A DNA stretch of 64,000 nucleotides from Bradyrhizobium sp. B097 (lineage in GTDB: Bacteria; Pseudomonadota; Alphaproteobacteria; Rhizobiales; Xanthobacteraceae). A model generated the notes under the pieces. That model saw only the letters and a list, made by a program, of their open reading frames with translations, was not told where the DNA came from and ran no database searches. The stretch lies in assembly GCF_038957035.1 (NCBI RefSeq), contig NZ_CP152412.1:5390501-5454500 (forward strand), written 5' to 3'. Shown here one piece after another: positions 18,705 through 27,234 of the stretch. The translations under genes and the position numbers were made by a program. Numbering within the stretch: position 1 is the first letter of the stretch; every line of letters starts with the position of its first letter.

Positions 18705-19790
18705 TCAGCGCAAATTTGCAATGAAGAAATCGAGCGCAAGGCCGATCGTCTCGGCATGGACCGCCTCGCGGTCGGTGCCCTCAGGATCGCGGCATACGGC
18801 CCCGATCACCAGACGCCCTACCGCAGTACAGGTATCGAAGAAGACGAAATGGCCCGCGCGCGGAAACAGCTTCAGCGGCGCGTGGGGAATAGCCTTGCCG
18901 AGCGCCTCGGCGCCCGAGGCCGGCGGCGTGATCTCGTCGGCGCCTCCCGCGACGATCGCGACCGGGATCGATATGGCGCCAAGGCTCTCCGGCGTGAAGG
19001 CCGGCACCGGCCCCGGCGCCATCGCGAACACGGCGCGAACGCGCTCATCGCGATAGGACTGGCCACCAAGGCTGTAGCGCTGCCGGAAATCGGGATCGGT
19101 GGTCAGGCGTATCACGCTCTGCTGGCGCAGCTCCGTCGCGCCAGGCTGCGACGTGCACAACGCGTCAGCGGCGGGCGAGCGGCAGAAAGCCTCTGTCCGC
19201 TCCGGATCGGTGATGCCGCCGGCGATGGCGATGACGGTGTAGCCACCGTACGAATGGCCGACAGCGCCGATCCGCGCCGGGTCGATCTGCTCGCCGAAGG
19301 TCCGGTCGGTGCGCATGGCGTCGATGACCCGGCTGAGGTCGACGGCGCGCAGCCACTTCAGCGCATAACCGTCGACTGTCCTGTCCTCGGATCGATTGTT
19401 GCCGGGGTGGTTGACCGCAACGGCGATGAAGCCGTGCGCCGCAAGCCCCGCGCCGAGCCAGGCGAGATCGGTCGCGATGCCGCCGAAGCCATGCGACAGC
19501 AGAACGAGCGGACGTGGTGCCCCCTCTGCCGGCGCCGCATCAGGCGCGGCGCGTCCGGTGCTGACCAGCGGGACGAGGCGTGGCCCGATCCATTGCGGCT
19601 GCTCGTGCGCATCGGCCGCAGCCGGATACCAAATCACGGCGCGGAGCACGTGCGCGCTGGCGCCGCGCCAGTCGTAGGGTTCGGCCGGAACGAAATCGCG
19701 CGTGGTAACGCCGACCTTGAATTCGGCGTCCTCGGCAAATGCGAGATCCGGCGCCGCGAGCATGATCAGCAAGAGCGCCAGAAACCACAT
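18705..19790 (-). CDS. Exported alpha/beta hydrolase, PAF-acetylhydrolase/dienelactone-hydrolase-like
   Basis: A 361-residue protein with a signal peptide (cleavage near AFAED, about residue 19), then a hydrolase fold: LLSHGFGG oxyanion loop (98-104), nucleophile elbow GHSYGG (S180) and a late PRAGHFVFFD that supplies the histidine. Similar proteins are annotated as dienelactone-hydrolase-like or platelet-activating-factor acetylhydrolase-like. Cysteines (FCRSPAADALCTS) suggest a periplasmic disulfide. Substrate unknown. It is followed on the other side by gor, 46 bases away on the same strand. Confidence 0.82.
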   Translation of the reverse strand: MWFLALLLIMLAAPDLAFAEDAEFKVGVTTRDFVPAEPYDWRGASAHVLRAVIWYPAAADAHEQPQWIGPRLVPLVSTGRAAPDAAPAEGAPRPLVLLSHGFGGIATDLAWLGAGLAAHGFIAVAVNHPGNNRSEDRTVDGYALKWLRAVDLSRVIDAMRTDRTFGEQIDPARIGAVGHSYGGYTVIAIAGGITDPERTEAFCRSPAADALCTSQPGATELRQQSVIRLTTDPDFRQRYSLGGQSYRDERVRAVFAMAPGPVPAFTPESLGAISIPVAIVAGGADEITPPASGAEALGKAIPHAPLKLFPRAGHFVFFDTCTAVGRLVIGAVCRDPEGTDREAVHAETIGLALDFFIANLR

Positions 19791-19836
19791 CGGAAGCTCT
19801 CCCTCCGGGAGGCAGGATCGCCCCGGGTGGCGCGCC

Positions 19837-21222
19837 CTACTCCGCCGCCTGGCGCACGTGGCGCGCGGTTGGCGTCCGCATCGTCACCAGTTCCTCCGCC
19901 GCGGTCGGGTGCAGCGCGACGGTGGCGTCGAAATCGGCCTTGGTCGCCTTCATCTTCACGGCGATCGCGATCGCCTGGATCGTTTCCGCGGCGGCATCGC
20001 CGACGATGTGGCAGCCGAGCACGCGGTCGCTCGACCCGTCGACCACGAGCTTCATCAGCACGCGGGTGTCGCGGCCGGACATCGTTGCCTTGATCGGGCG
20101 GAAATCGGTCTTGTAGATGTCGACGTGGCTGTACTGCGCCCGCGCCTCTTCCTCCGTGAGGCCGACGGTGCCGACCTCCGGCTGCGAGAACACTGCGGTC
20201 GGAATGGTCGCGTGGTCGACCTGCACCGGGCGCTTGCCGAACACGGTGTCGGCGAAGGCATGGCCCTCGCGGATCGCGACCGGGGTCAGATTGGTGCGGT
20301 GGGTGACATCGCCGACCGCGTAGATGTTGTCGACCGAGGTCTTCGACCAGCCGTCGACCTGGATGCCGCCATTGGCGGGATTGATCGCGACGCCGGCGGC
20401 CTCCAGCCCGAGACCCTTGACATTGGGATGCCGGCCGATCGCGAACATCACCTGGTCGGAGGCGATGCTCGAGCCGTTCGACAGATGCGTGGTGAAATCG
20501 CGGCCGTGCTTGTCGACCTTCGCGACCGTGCAGCCGGTGATGATGGTGATGCCGCGCTTCTCCATCTCGGTGCGGACATGCTTGCGCACGTCCTCGTCGA
20601 AGCCGCGCAGGATGTTGTCGCCGCGGTAGACGACGGTGACGTCGGAGCCGTAGCCGGCGAAGATGCCGGCGAATTCCAGCGCGATATAGCCGCCGCCCTG
20701 GATCACGATCCGCTTCGGCAGCTCCTTCAGGTGAAACGCCTCGTTGGAGGAGATCACATGCTCGATGCCAGGAACCGCCGGCCCGTGATTGGGCGCGCCG
20801 CCGGTCGCGATCAGGATGTATTTCGCCGTCACCTTCTCGCCGGCGGCGAGCCCGATGGTGTGGGCGTCCTCGAGCACCGCGCGGGTCTTGACGATCCTGG
20901 CGCCCGACTTCTCGACATTGGTGGTGTAGGCGCCCTCGAGCCGGGCGATCTCCTTGTCCTTGTTGGCGACGAGCGTCGCCCAATCGAACGAGACCTGGCC
21001 GATGCTCCAGCCGAAGCCGGCCGCGTCCTCGATCTCCTGGTGGACGTGGCTGCCGATCACGAACAGCTTCTTCGGCACGCAGCCGCGGATCACGCAGGTG
21101 CCGCCCATCCGGTACTCTTCGGCGACCATGACCTTCGCGCCATAGTTAGCGGCGATGCGGGCGGCACGAACGCCGCCCGAACCACCACCGATGACAAACA
21201 GGTCGACGTCAAACTCGGCCAT
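19837..21222 (-). CDS. gor: Glutathione-disulfide reductase
   Basis: Reduces oxidised glutathione with NADPH. The 461-residue flavoprotein has the FAD-binding IGGGSGGVRAAR (11-22), the redox-active disulfide in GGTCVIRGCVPKK (C43 and C48), an NADPH-binding GGGYIALEFAGIFAGYGSDV stretch and the C-terminal active-site HPTAAEE. The GTCVIRGC spacing and the VPKK that follows are typical of glutathione reductase rather than dihydrolipoamide dehydrogenase. It is downstream of the DUF2059 gene, with repeat family B in the spacer. Confidence 0.93.
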   Translation of the reverse strand: MAEFDVDLFVIGGGSGGVRAARIAANYGAKVMVAEEYRMGGTCVIRGCVPKKLFVIGSHVHQEIEDAAGFGWSIGQVSFDWATLVANKDKEIARLEGAYTTNVEKSGARIVKTRAVLEDAHTIGLAAGEKVTAKYILIATGGAPNHGPAVPGIEHVISSNEAFHLKELPKRIVIQGGGYIALEFAGIFAGYGSDVTVVYRGDNILRGFDEDVRKHVRTEMEKRGITIITGCTVAKVDKHGRDFTTHLSNGSSIASDQVMFAIGRHPNVKGLGLEAAGVAINPANGGIQVDGWSKTSVDNIYAVGDVTHRTNLTPVAIREGHAFADTVFGKRPVQVDHATIPTAVFSQPEVGTVGLTEEEARAQYSHVDIYKTDFRPIKATMSGRDTRVLMKLVVDGSSDRVLGCHIVGDAAAETIQAIAIAVKMKATKADFDATVALHPTAAEELVTMRTPTARHVRQAAE

Positions 21223-21243
21223 GGCAACCTTCTTTCTTCCTGC

Positions 21244-21366
21244 TCCCTCGCCCCGCTCTTGCGGGGAGAGGTTGGGGTGAGGGGCATCTCCGCGAGTCAG
21301 GCCAGCGGAGAGTCCCCCTCACCCGGCACTACGTGCCGACCTCTCCCCGCAAGCGGGGGCGAGGTG
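21244..21366. repeat. Dispersed intergenic repeat, family B
   Basis: An inverted repeat: CCCCGCTCTTGCGGGGAGAGG at the left and CCTCTCCCCGCAAGCGGGG at the right, with inner GAGGGGCATCTCCGC and TCCCCCTCACCC segments. It is related in its arms to the element at 10846-10975. It lies between the DUF2059 gene and gor, within a same-strand gene pair, so it probably sits in or at the end of a transcript. Confidence 0.75.
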
Positions 21367-21375
21367 ACAAAGACC

Positions 21376-21909
21376 CTAGATGTCCTTGCCGCGCTTCTTC
21401 ATCTCGGCCTTGAACTGGCCGTTGACGATCACGCCGAACTGCTGCGCCCACTGCTGCATATATTGCAGCGATCCGTTGATTGCCGTGGGCTCCGCGGTCA
21501 AAAGCTTCTGACCGAGCGGGGTCTTGTAGAACGTCACGAGGTCCTTCAGCTCCTGCTCGGTGAACTCGGCGGCGTAGATTTGCGCCATGCCGTCGCCGAT
21601 CTCCTTCTCGCCGCCCGCGAACTGCTTGGCGACGATCACCGCCACCTCGTCGAGATCTTTCTGGTAGTTCAGGTACTGCTGCAGCAGGCCGGTTTTGGTC
21701 TTCTCGATGATTCCCGGAACGGCGCCGGAATACATCACCGCCACGTTCTTCATCGTCAGGATTTCCTTGGCAGCCGCAACCGCCGCGGGGGTCGACTGCT
21801 TGACCTTGGGCATGGGAGGCAGCTGCTGCTGCGCCATGGCCGGTGCGGCCGCGAGCGCCAGTCCAGCCGCCAGGGCCACGGCCGACAAAAGTCCCGAAAA
21901 ACGCTTCAT
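21376..21909 (-). CDS. DUF2059-domain exported protein
   Basis: A 177-residue protein with a signal peptide (MKRFSGLLSAVALAAGLAL, cleavage at AMAQ) and an alpha-helical DUF2059 domain. The FTEQELKDLVTFYKTPLGQKLL segment is the family core. DUF2059 proteins are periplasmic with no agreed function. It lies directly downstream of rpiA on the same strand (23 bases), so the two are likely cotranscribed. Confidence 0.87.
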   Translation of the reverse strand: MKRFSGLLSAVALAAGLALAAAPAMAQQQLPPMPKVKQSTPAAVAAAKEILTMKNVAVMYSGAVPGIIEKTKTGLLQQYLNYQKDLDEVAVIVAKQFAGGEKEIGDGMAQIYAAEFTEQELKDLVTFYKTPLGQKLLTAEPTAINGSLQYMQQWAQQFGVIVNGQFKAEMKKRGKDI

Positions 21910-21932
21910 TCCAAGTCTCCTTGCTTGCGGCG

Positions 21933-22631
21933 TTAGCGCCGTTCAACAACCCGAATTCCCTGTGCGCCGGCCAGAACGGCGACGCTGCCGAGCCCGATGA
22001 ACAGACCATGTTCAACCACGCCCGGGATCACGCTGAGCAAACCGGCGAGACGCGGCGGGTCGCCGATCCGGCCGAGATGGGCATCGACGATCCAGTGGCC
22101 GCCATCGGTGACAAAAACGTGACCGTCCTTGCCCTTGCGGATGATCATTTGGCCGGACACGCCGGCCTCGGCGAACGCCCGCGCCATCGCCGCCTGGGTC
22201 GCGGCGAGCCCGAATGGGATCACCTCGACCGGCAGCGGAAAGCGGCCGAGCACCTCGACCCATTTGCTGTCGTCGGCGATCACGATCATGCGATCACTGG
22301 CGGCTGCCACGATCTTCTCGCGCAGCAGTGCGCCGCCGCCGCCCTTGATCAGATTGAGCGCGGGGTCGATCTCGTCGGCGCCGTCGATGGTGAGGTCGAG
22401 GTGATCGACCTCGTCCAGCGTGGTCAGCGGGACGCCGCAGCGGATCGCGTCCGCCCGGGTCGCCTCCGAGGTCGGCACGCCGATCACCTTCATGCCGGCG
22501 CGGACCTTCTCGCCGAGCAGCTCGACGAAATGCTTGGCGGTCGACCCGGTGCCGAGCCCGAGCTTCATGCCGTCGCGCACCTCTTCGAGCGCGCGCGCCG
22601 CCGCCTGGCGTTTCAGTGCGTCCATGTCCAC
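21933..22631 (-). CDS. rpiA: Ribose-5-phosphate isomerase A
   Basis: Interconverts ribose 5-phosphate and ribulose 5-phosphate. The 232-residue length is normal, and the active-site motifs are present: GLGTGSTA phosphate loop (about 26-33), TIDGADEID with the catalytic Asp/Glu, and [11 protein letters not shown]. It begins [14 protein letters not shown]. It leads a probable two-gene operon with the DUF2059 gene. Confidence 0.95.
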   Translation of the reverse strand: MDMDALKRQAAARALEEVRDGMKLGLGTGSTAKHFVELLGEKVRAGMKVIGVPTSEATRADAIRCGVPLTTLDEVDHLDLTIDGADEIDPALNLIKGGGGALLREKIVAAASDRMIVIADDSKWVEVLGRFPLPVEVIPFGLAATQAAMARAFAEAGVSGQMIIRKGKDGHVFVTDGGHWIVDAHLGRIGDPPRLAGLLSVIPGVVEHGLFIGLGSVAVLAGAQGIRVVERR

Positions 22632-22737
22632 GGCCGATAGCCCCTCGGTTGTCCGTTACGGGCGCGCCATCGGCCGCCCGGCGGGCGCATATCTAGCCTC
22701 GATTCACGGGCAGGAATAGCGCCATCCGGGGCCGTCT

Positions 22738-23571
22738 TTAGGCCGAAACGGCATCCATCGCGGCCAAAATCGCCGCAAAACGGTCCTCGACCTCGGCCCG
22801 CATCCCGGGATGGGTGAAAACGTAAAGCTGGTCGTCGTGAATCGCGCGCACCACGCGGGCCGCGACCGAGGCCGGATCGAGACCGGCTTCCAGGCGGCGC
22901 GCGATCTCGGCGACGACGGCGGCCATCGGGCTCGCCGGATCGAGCTGGCGGCGCGGTCCGTAGCGCTCGGGGCGGTTGCGCCCGCTCTCGCCGATCCGGG
23001 TCCGCACATAGCTCGGACAAAGTACGCTGACGCCGATCCCGAGCGGCTTCAGTTGCGCCGAAAGCCCTTCGGAGAGGCTGACGACGGCGAATTTGGTCGC
23101 CGAATACGGGCTCACGCCGAGCCCGGCATTCATCCCGGCCATCGAGGCGGTGTTGACGATATGGCCGCCTTCGCCGTGCGCGCGGATGTGCGGCAGGAAG
23201 CTCCTGATGCCATGCACGACGCCCATCAGGTTGACGTCGATCACCCAGCGCCAATCATCGACCGAGATCTGGTCGATGCCGCCGCCACCTGCGACGCCGG
23301 CATTGTTGCAGACGACGTGGACGTTGCCGAAGGCGCGGAACGATGCCTGTGCCGCGCGATCGACGCTTGCGGGATCGGCGACGTCGCAGACCACGCCATG
23401 GACGTCCGCGCCGCCGACGCGCAGCGCATCGATGGCCTTGTCGAGCGCGCCGGTTTCGATGTCGGCGAGCATCACCTTCATACCCTCGCGCGCGAACGCG
23501 GTTGCCATCGCCAGCCCGATTCCGCTGGCTCCTCCGGTGACAAAAGCGGCTCTTCCGGCGAGTTCCCGCAT
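22738..23571 (-). CDS. Short-chain dehydrogenase/reductase
   Basis: A 277-residue classical SDR: NAD(P)-binding TGGASGIG (12-19), NNAG, and the catalytic S143, Y156 and K160 (YSATK). An acidic residue after the second beta strand (MLADIE) favours NAD(H) over NADP(H). I prefer the ATG at 23571 because GGGGAGG lies five bases upstream; an ATG 11 codons earlier lacks a comparable site. The substrate is unknown. It is divergent from the phosphatase gene at 23648. Confidence 0.86.
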   Translation of the reverse strand: MRELAGRAAFVTGGASGIGLAMATAFAREGMKVMLADIETGALDKAIDALRVGGADVHGVVCDVADPASVDRAAQASFRAFGNVHVVCNNAGVAGGGGIDQISVDDWRWVIDVNLMGVVHGIRSFLPHIRAHGEGGHIVNTASMAGMNAGLGVSPYSATKFAVVSLSEGLSAQLKPLGIGVSVLCPSYVRTRIGESGRNRPERYGPRRQLDPASPMAAVVAEIARRLEAGLDPASVAARVVRAIHDDQLYVFTHPGMRAEVEDRFAAILAAMDAVSA

Positions 23572-23647
23572 CCCGGCCTCCCCAATTTCACGACGCGCCG
23601 ACATCTACTCTTGCATCACGGCGCGCGGCCCGATAGCCAAAAGCGTG

Positions 23648-24328
23648 ATGTCCGCCTCCTCTCCCCCCATCATCGTGTTCGATCTCGACGGCACGCTGGT
23701 CGACACCGCGCCTGACCTGATCAGCGCGCTCAATTATGTGCTCGACCGCGAAGGTCTGCGGCCGGTGCCGCTGTCGGCCGCCCGCAACATGATCGGCGCC
23801 GGCGCGCGCAAGCTGCTCGAGCGCGGGCTCGAGGTGGACGGACGCGTGGTCAGCCTCGCGGACCTCGACCGCCTGACCAAGGATTTCATCGACTATTACG
23901 CCGAGCACATCGCCGACGGCTCGCGCCCGTTCGACGGGCTCGAAGCCGCGCTCGACCGGCTGGAGGCCAAGGGCCATCGCTTCGCAGTCTGCACCAACAA
24001 GCTGGAATGGCTGTCGAAGCTGCTGCTCGACCGGCTCGGTCTGACGCCGCGCTTTGCCGCGATCTGCGGCCAGGACACATTCGGCGTCGCCAAGCCCGAT
24101 CCGGCGTTCCTGCGCGAGACCGTCGCCCGCGCCGGGGGCAAGCTGCCCGGCGCCATCATGGTCGGCGATGCCGGTCCCGATGTTGGGGTCGCCCGGCGCG
24201 CAAGCGTCCCGGTGATCGGCGTCGATTTCGGCTACACCGACGTCCCGATGACCGAGCTGAAGCCGGACCGGCTGATCAGCCATATGCGCGATCTGCCGGA
24301 CGCCGTCGCCAGCCTCGGCGTCGCATAA
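23648..24328 (+). CDS. gph: HAD-superfamily phosphatase, phosphoglycolate phosphatase-like
   Basis: A 226-residue HAD hydrolase with the nucleophile motif FDLDGTLVDT (D12, D14), motif II in VCTNK, motif III lysine in VAKPDPAF and motif IV GDAGPDV. The helical C1 cap of the Gph/PGP group follows motif I. It probably removes 2-phosphoglycolate, but sibling families act on pyrophosphate or other sugar phosphates. The ATG at 23648 is preceded in frame by GTG; both give the same reading. It is divergent from the SDR gene. Confidence 0.82.
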   Translation: MSASSPPIIVFDLDGTLVDTAPDLISALNYVLDREGLRPVPLSAARNMIGAGARKLLERGLEVDGRVVSLADLDRLTKDFIDYYAEHIADGSRPFDGLEAALDRLEAKGHRFAVCTNKLEWLSKLLLDRLGLTPRFAAICGQDTFGVAKPDPAFLRETVARAGGKLPGAIMVGDAGPDVGVARRASVPVIGVDFGYTDVPMTELKPDRLISHMRDLPDAVASLGVA

Positions 24329-24383
24329 AATCTCTGCAACACATTGATATTACTTGGTAATATTTTGCCATGCGAATTTTTCG

Positions 24384-24399
24384 TTAACCATCCTTTAAC
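24384..24399 (+). promoter_or_regulatory. CtrA-like binding site (TTAA-N7-TTAAC)
   Basis: TTAA at 24384-24387, seven bases, then TTAAC at 24395-24399: an exact match to the alphaproteobacterial CtrA full-site consensus. It is 90 bases upstream of the lipoprotein start at 24489, in an AT-rich intergenic stretch. The match is seen directly; its use by CtrA is inferred. Confidence 0.55.
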
Positions 24400-24488
24400 G
24401 AACAGACCTCCCCCTGTTGCACCCCTGTTCCGACGCTCCTATGGTCGGCCCGGGGATTGTGGCTGATTGCCGCAGTAGAGTGTGGATC

Positions 24489-24971
24489 ATGCGTCGTATC
24501 ATCGTGATTGCGGCCGCCGGGCTGAGCCTGGCCGGCTGCTCTTCGTTCTCATTGGATTCGTTCAAGTCGGCACCGCCGCCGATGCAAGTGCAGCTGGATT
24601 CGGCCCCGCAAGGCGCCGACGCCGTCACCTCGATCGGGCCGGGTTGCAAGACGCCCTGTTCGGTGTCGATCCCGGCGCCCGAGGCCAACTTCACCGTCAC
24701 CTTCAACATGCCGAAGTTCCAGCCGGCGACGGTGCCGGTGACGGTGACCCGCTCGCCGGGCGACTTCACCAGCCCGGCCACCACCACGCTCGATCCGAGC
24801 CCGGTGTTTGCCGAGCTGCAACCCGCCGGCCCGCCGCCGCGCGGGCACAAGGCGATGCGACCGAAAAAGAAGAAGCCGAAGCCGGCTGCCGCTGCGGCTC
24901 CTGCCGCTCCGGACGCGGCGTTCCCTGCCCCGAGCGCGGCACCGCCGCCGGCCGCCGCGCCCACGCGCTGA
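24489..24971 (+). CDS. Lipoprotein with a PEGA-like domain
   Basis: A 160-residue lipoprotein: the signal sequence ends in the lipobox LAGC, with the acylated cysteine at residue 18, followed by SSFS. The central part (about 32-100) resembles a PEGA-like beta domain with a conserved disulfide (PGCKTPCSV). The C-terminal third is rich in Pro, Lys and Ala (RPKKKKPKP), which may contact peptidoglycan or acidic polymers. The ATG at 24489 is the start that gives the signal peptide. It is preceded by a CtrA-like site and followed by a terminator. Confidence 0.75.
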   Translation: MRRIIVIAAAGLSLAGCSSFSLDSFKSAPPPMQVQLDSAPQGADAVTSIGPGCKTPCSVSIPAPEANFTVTFNMPKFQPATVPVTVTRSPGDFTSPATTTLDPSPVFAELQPAGPPPRGHKAMRPKKKKPKPAAAAAPAAPDAAFPAPSAAPPPAAAPTR

Positions 24972-25218
24972 CGCGCAACGCTGCGCGCGTCTGATCGAGA
25001 TTGCACTGCACAAGAGCCCGGCCAAAAGCCGGGTTTTTGTATTTCGTGGAGACACATCGGCGATTGCGATCATGCATCGCACGATCTGTCTCACCTATCG
25101 CGCGCGATCAGCTTTGCATGTTGCGGATCATCCTTAGGGACGCATTGTGACGGCGCGCCAACATGCATAGATTGTGGGCCTGGAGCCGGGCTCGGCTCCG
25201 CACGCAGGGACACATTTC
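24972..25218. other. Intergenic region with terminator and hairpin
   Basis: No gene is supported. It holds the terminator at 25017-25038 and a second hairpin at 25182-25199 (GGAGCCG-GGCT-CGGCTCC). The second has no T-run and may be a repeat remnant or part of the moaA leader. The tandem repeat before moaA begins at 25219. Confidence 0.6.
25017..25038 (+). terminator. Rho-independent terminator after the lipoprotein gene
   Basis: CCCGGC (25017-25022) pairs with GCCGGG (25028-25033) across a five-base loop and is followed by five Ts. It lies 46 bases downstream of the lipoprotein stop, in the right orientation to end that transcript. Confidence 0.8.
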
Positions 25219-25309
25219 AAGACTTGAGTTGAGGTCTTGAGTTAAGGTCTCGCCTTGAAGGCTTGGCTTAAAGGCTTGGCTTAAAGGCTTGGATTGAAGG
25301 CTTGGGTTG
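25219..25309 (+). repeat. Seven 13-bp tandem repeats abutting the moaA start
   Basis: Seven consecutive 13-bp units fill 25219-25309, ending one base before the moaA ATG at 25311. The consensus is AAGGCTTGGSTTR. Units 4 and 5 are identical, units 6 and 7 differ at one position and units 1-3 are more diverged, so the array appears to have grown from the gene-proximal side. The AAGG of the last unit (25297-25300) lies about 10 bases before the ATG and is the only ribosome-site candidate. Confidence 0.85.
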
Positions 25310-25310
25310 A

Positions 25311-26345
25311 ATGAACGGATCCACGCAGGCGCATTCCGACACGCTGTTTCGTCCGATGACCGATCCGTTCGGCCGGACGATCCGTTACCTGCGGGTCTCC
25401 GTCACCGACCGCTGCGACCTGCGCTGCTTCTACTGCATGTCGGAAGACATGACCTTCCTGCCGAAGGCCGACCTGCTGACGCTGGAAGAGCTCGACCGCC
25501 TCTGCTCGGCCTTCGTTGCTAAGGGCGTGCGCAAGATCCGCCTCACCGGCGGCGAGCCGCTGGTCCGCCGCAATGTGATGGGCCTGGTGCGTTCGCTGTC
25601 GCGCCATCTTTCGACCGGCGCGCTCGACGAATTGACGCTGACCACCAACGGTTCGCAGCTGGCACGCTTCGCGCAGGAGCTGGCCGATTGCGGCGTGCGG
25701 CGCGTCAACGTCTCGCTCGACACGCTCGACCCCGTAAAGTTCCGGGCCATCACCCGGTGGGGCGACATCGACAAGGTGCTGTCGGGCATCGAGGCGGCGC
25801 GATCGGCGGGACTTGCGGTCAAGATCAACGCGGTCGCGCTCAAGAACATGAACGAGGACGAGATTCCCGCGCTAATGGAATGGGCGCATGGCAAGGGAAT
25901 GGGCCTGACCTTGATCGAGGTGATGCCGATGGGCGACATCGGCGAGGGCCGCATCGATCAGTACGTTCCGCTGTCGCTGCTGCGCGCGCGGCTCGAGAAG
26001 CACTACACGCTGACCGACCTTGCCGACGACACCGGCGGCCCTGCCCGCTATGTCCGGGTCGCGGAGACCGGCGGCAAGCTCGGCTTCATCACGCCGATGA
26101 CCCACAATTTCTGCGAATCCTGCAACCGGGTGCGGATCACCTGCACCGGCACGCTGCACACCTGCCTCGGCCACGAGGACGCCTCCGACCTGCGCCGGCC
26201 GCTGCGCGCCTCCGACGACAATGATCTGCTGTCGGCGGCCATCGACCGGGCCATCGGGCTGAAGCCGAAGGGGCACGATTTCATCATCGACCGCCGCCAC
26301 AACCGCCCGAGCGTCAGCCGCCACATGAGCGTCACCGGCGGCTAG
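25311..26345 (+). CDS. moaA: GTP 3',8-cyclase (molybdenum cofactor step 1)
   Basis: A radical-SAM enzyme that rearranges GTP in the first step of molybdopterin synthesis. The 344-residue protein has the N-terminal cluster motif C35-x3-C39-x2-C42 ([10 protein letters not shown]), the SAM-binding TGGEPLVR, and the C-terminal second cluster in [19 protein letters not shown]. It ends in the required Gly-Gly (SVTGG). The ATG at 25311 directly follows the tandem repeats; an internal ATG at 25356 (MTDPFGR) is closer to the start of many homologues but lacks any ribosome site. No moaC or other moa gene is adjacent. Confidence 0.94.
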   Translation: MNGSTQAHSDTLFRPMTDPFGRTIRYLRVSVTDRCDLRCFYCMSEDMTFLPKADLLTLEELDRLCSAFVAKGVRKIRLTGGEPLVRRNVMGLVRSLSRHLSTGALDELTLTTNGSQLARFAQELADCGVRRVNVSLDTLDPVKFRAITRWGDIDKVLSGIEAARSAGLAVKINAVALKNMNEDEIPALMEWAHGKGMGLTLIEVMPMGDIGEGRIDQYVPLSLLRARLEKHYTLTDLADDTGGPARYVRVAETGGKLGFITPMTHNFCESCNRVRITCTGTLHTCLGHEDASDLRRPLRASDDNDLLSAAIDRAIGLKPKGHDFIIDRRHNRPSVSRHMSVTGG

Positions 26346-26694
26346 TTCGAAGCCCGCTGCCGACACCTGCGCCGTCTCCCGATTACCAAGGCGGGACAAC
26401 GATTTGCCGCGCCGTCAATTTGCCCATTTTCCGATTGACGGCGTTCGACGGCGCTGATTTGGTGCCCCGGCTTTCACGCTCGCCCGGCCGGATAGGCCGC
26501 TGCCCCCTGTCGGCTCGCTGCCGACGATCCGGCAGCCAAGAGCAACGAACAACGGCGGAAGCGGATTTCGGGGGAGGATGAACGTTTGCAACTGCTCCTG
26601 AAGGTGAGCCGTGGCTCCGTGCGCGTGCGTGCGGCGGCCAGATGATGCTTGAAAAGATATTCGGCGCGCAGATCGCGCGGCCGTGGAGATCGTG
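26346..26694. other. Intergenic region upstream of the TRAP permease genes
   Basis: No supported gene in 349 bases. GGGGAGG runs straight into an ATG at 26578 that opens a seven-codon frame with two cysteines, but the spacing is too short for a normal ribosome site. The region presumably carries the promoter of the permease pair; no DctP remnant is visible. Confidence 0.55.
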
Positions 26695-27234
26695 ATGCGC
26701 CCATTGTTGGCACTCAGTCAGGCCATCGACCGACTGAACGAGAAGATCGGATACGTCTGCAACCTCCTCGTCCTGCTCGCCTGCCTGGTCAGCGCCGGCA
26801 ATGCCATGATCCGCTACGCGTTCAGCTACTCCTCGAACGGCTGGCTCGAGGCGCAGTGGTACATGTTCGCGATCCTCGTGATGTTCGGCGCCTCCTACAC
26901 CTTCAAGCGCAACGAGCATGTGCGCGTCGAGATCCTCTATCTGATGCTGTCCGAACGCGGCCAGCTCTGGCTCGACTTGATCGGCACCCTGTTCTTCCTG
27001 ATCCCCTCCTGTCTGCTGCTCGCCTATCTGTCCTGGCCGTTCTTCCACCAGGCCTACGCGGTCGGCGAGATGAGCGGCAATGCCGGCGGGCTGCTGCGCT
27101 GGCCGATCAAATTCGTTATCCCGTCCGGCTTCGTGATGCTTGCGTTACAGGGCGTCTCCGAGGTGATCAAGCGGATCGCCGCGCTGCAAGGCTATGTGAC
27201 GATCGACGCGAAGTACGAGAGGCCGACGCAATGA
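26695..27234 (+). CDS. TRAP transporter small permease subunit (DctQ type)
   Basis: A 179-residue membrane protein with four predicted helices, the layout of TRAP small permeases, including the conserved FKRNEHVRVEILY segment. It would pair with the large permease encoded just downstream (ATGA overlap) to form the membrane part of a binding-protein-dependent, ion-driven carboxylate transporter. I chose the ATG at 26695 because GGAGA lies five bases upstream; a GTG four codons earlier is less likely. No binding protein gene adjoins it. Confidence 0.86.
   Translation: MRPLLALSQAIDRLNEKIGYVCNLLVLLACLVSAGNAMIRYAFSYSSNGWLEAQWYMFAILVMFGASYTFKRNEHVRVEILYLMLSERGQLWLDLIGTLFFLIPSCLLLAYLSWPFFHQAYAVGEMSGNAGGLLRWPIKFVIPSGFVMLALQGVSEVIKRIAALQGYVTIDAKYERPTQ

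Noticed and set aside
19702..21936. Long plus-strand open frame opposite gor and the DUF2059 gene
   Set aside because: Complementary shadow of real genes on the minus strand, with low-complexity Asp/Arg/His composition.
26578..26601. Seven-codon frame with two cysteines behind GGGGAGG
   Set aside because: The putative ribosome site touches the ATG, leaving no spacing, and there is no terminator/antiterminator structure after it to suggest a leader peptide.
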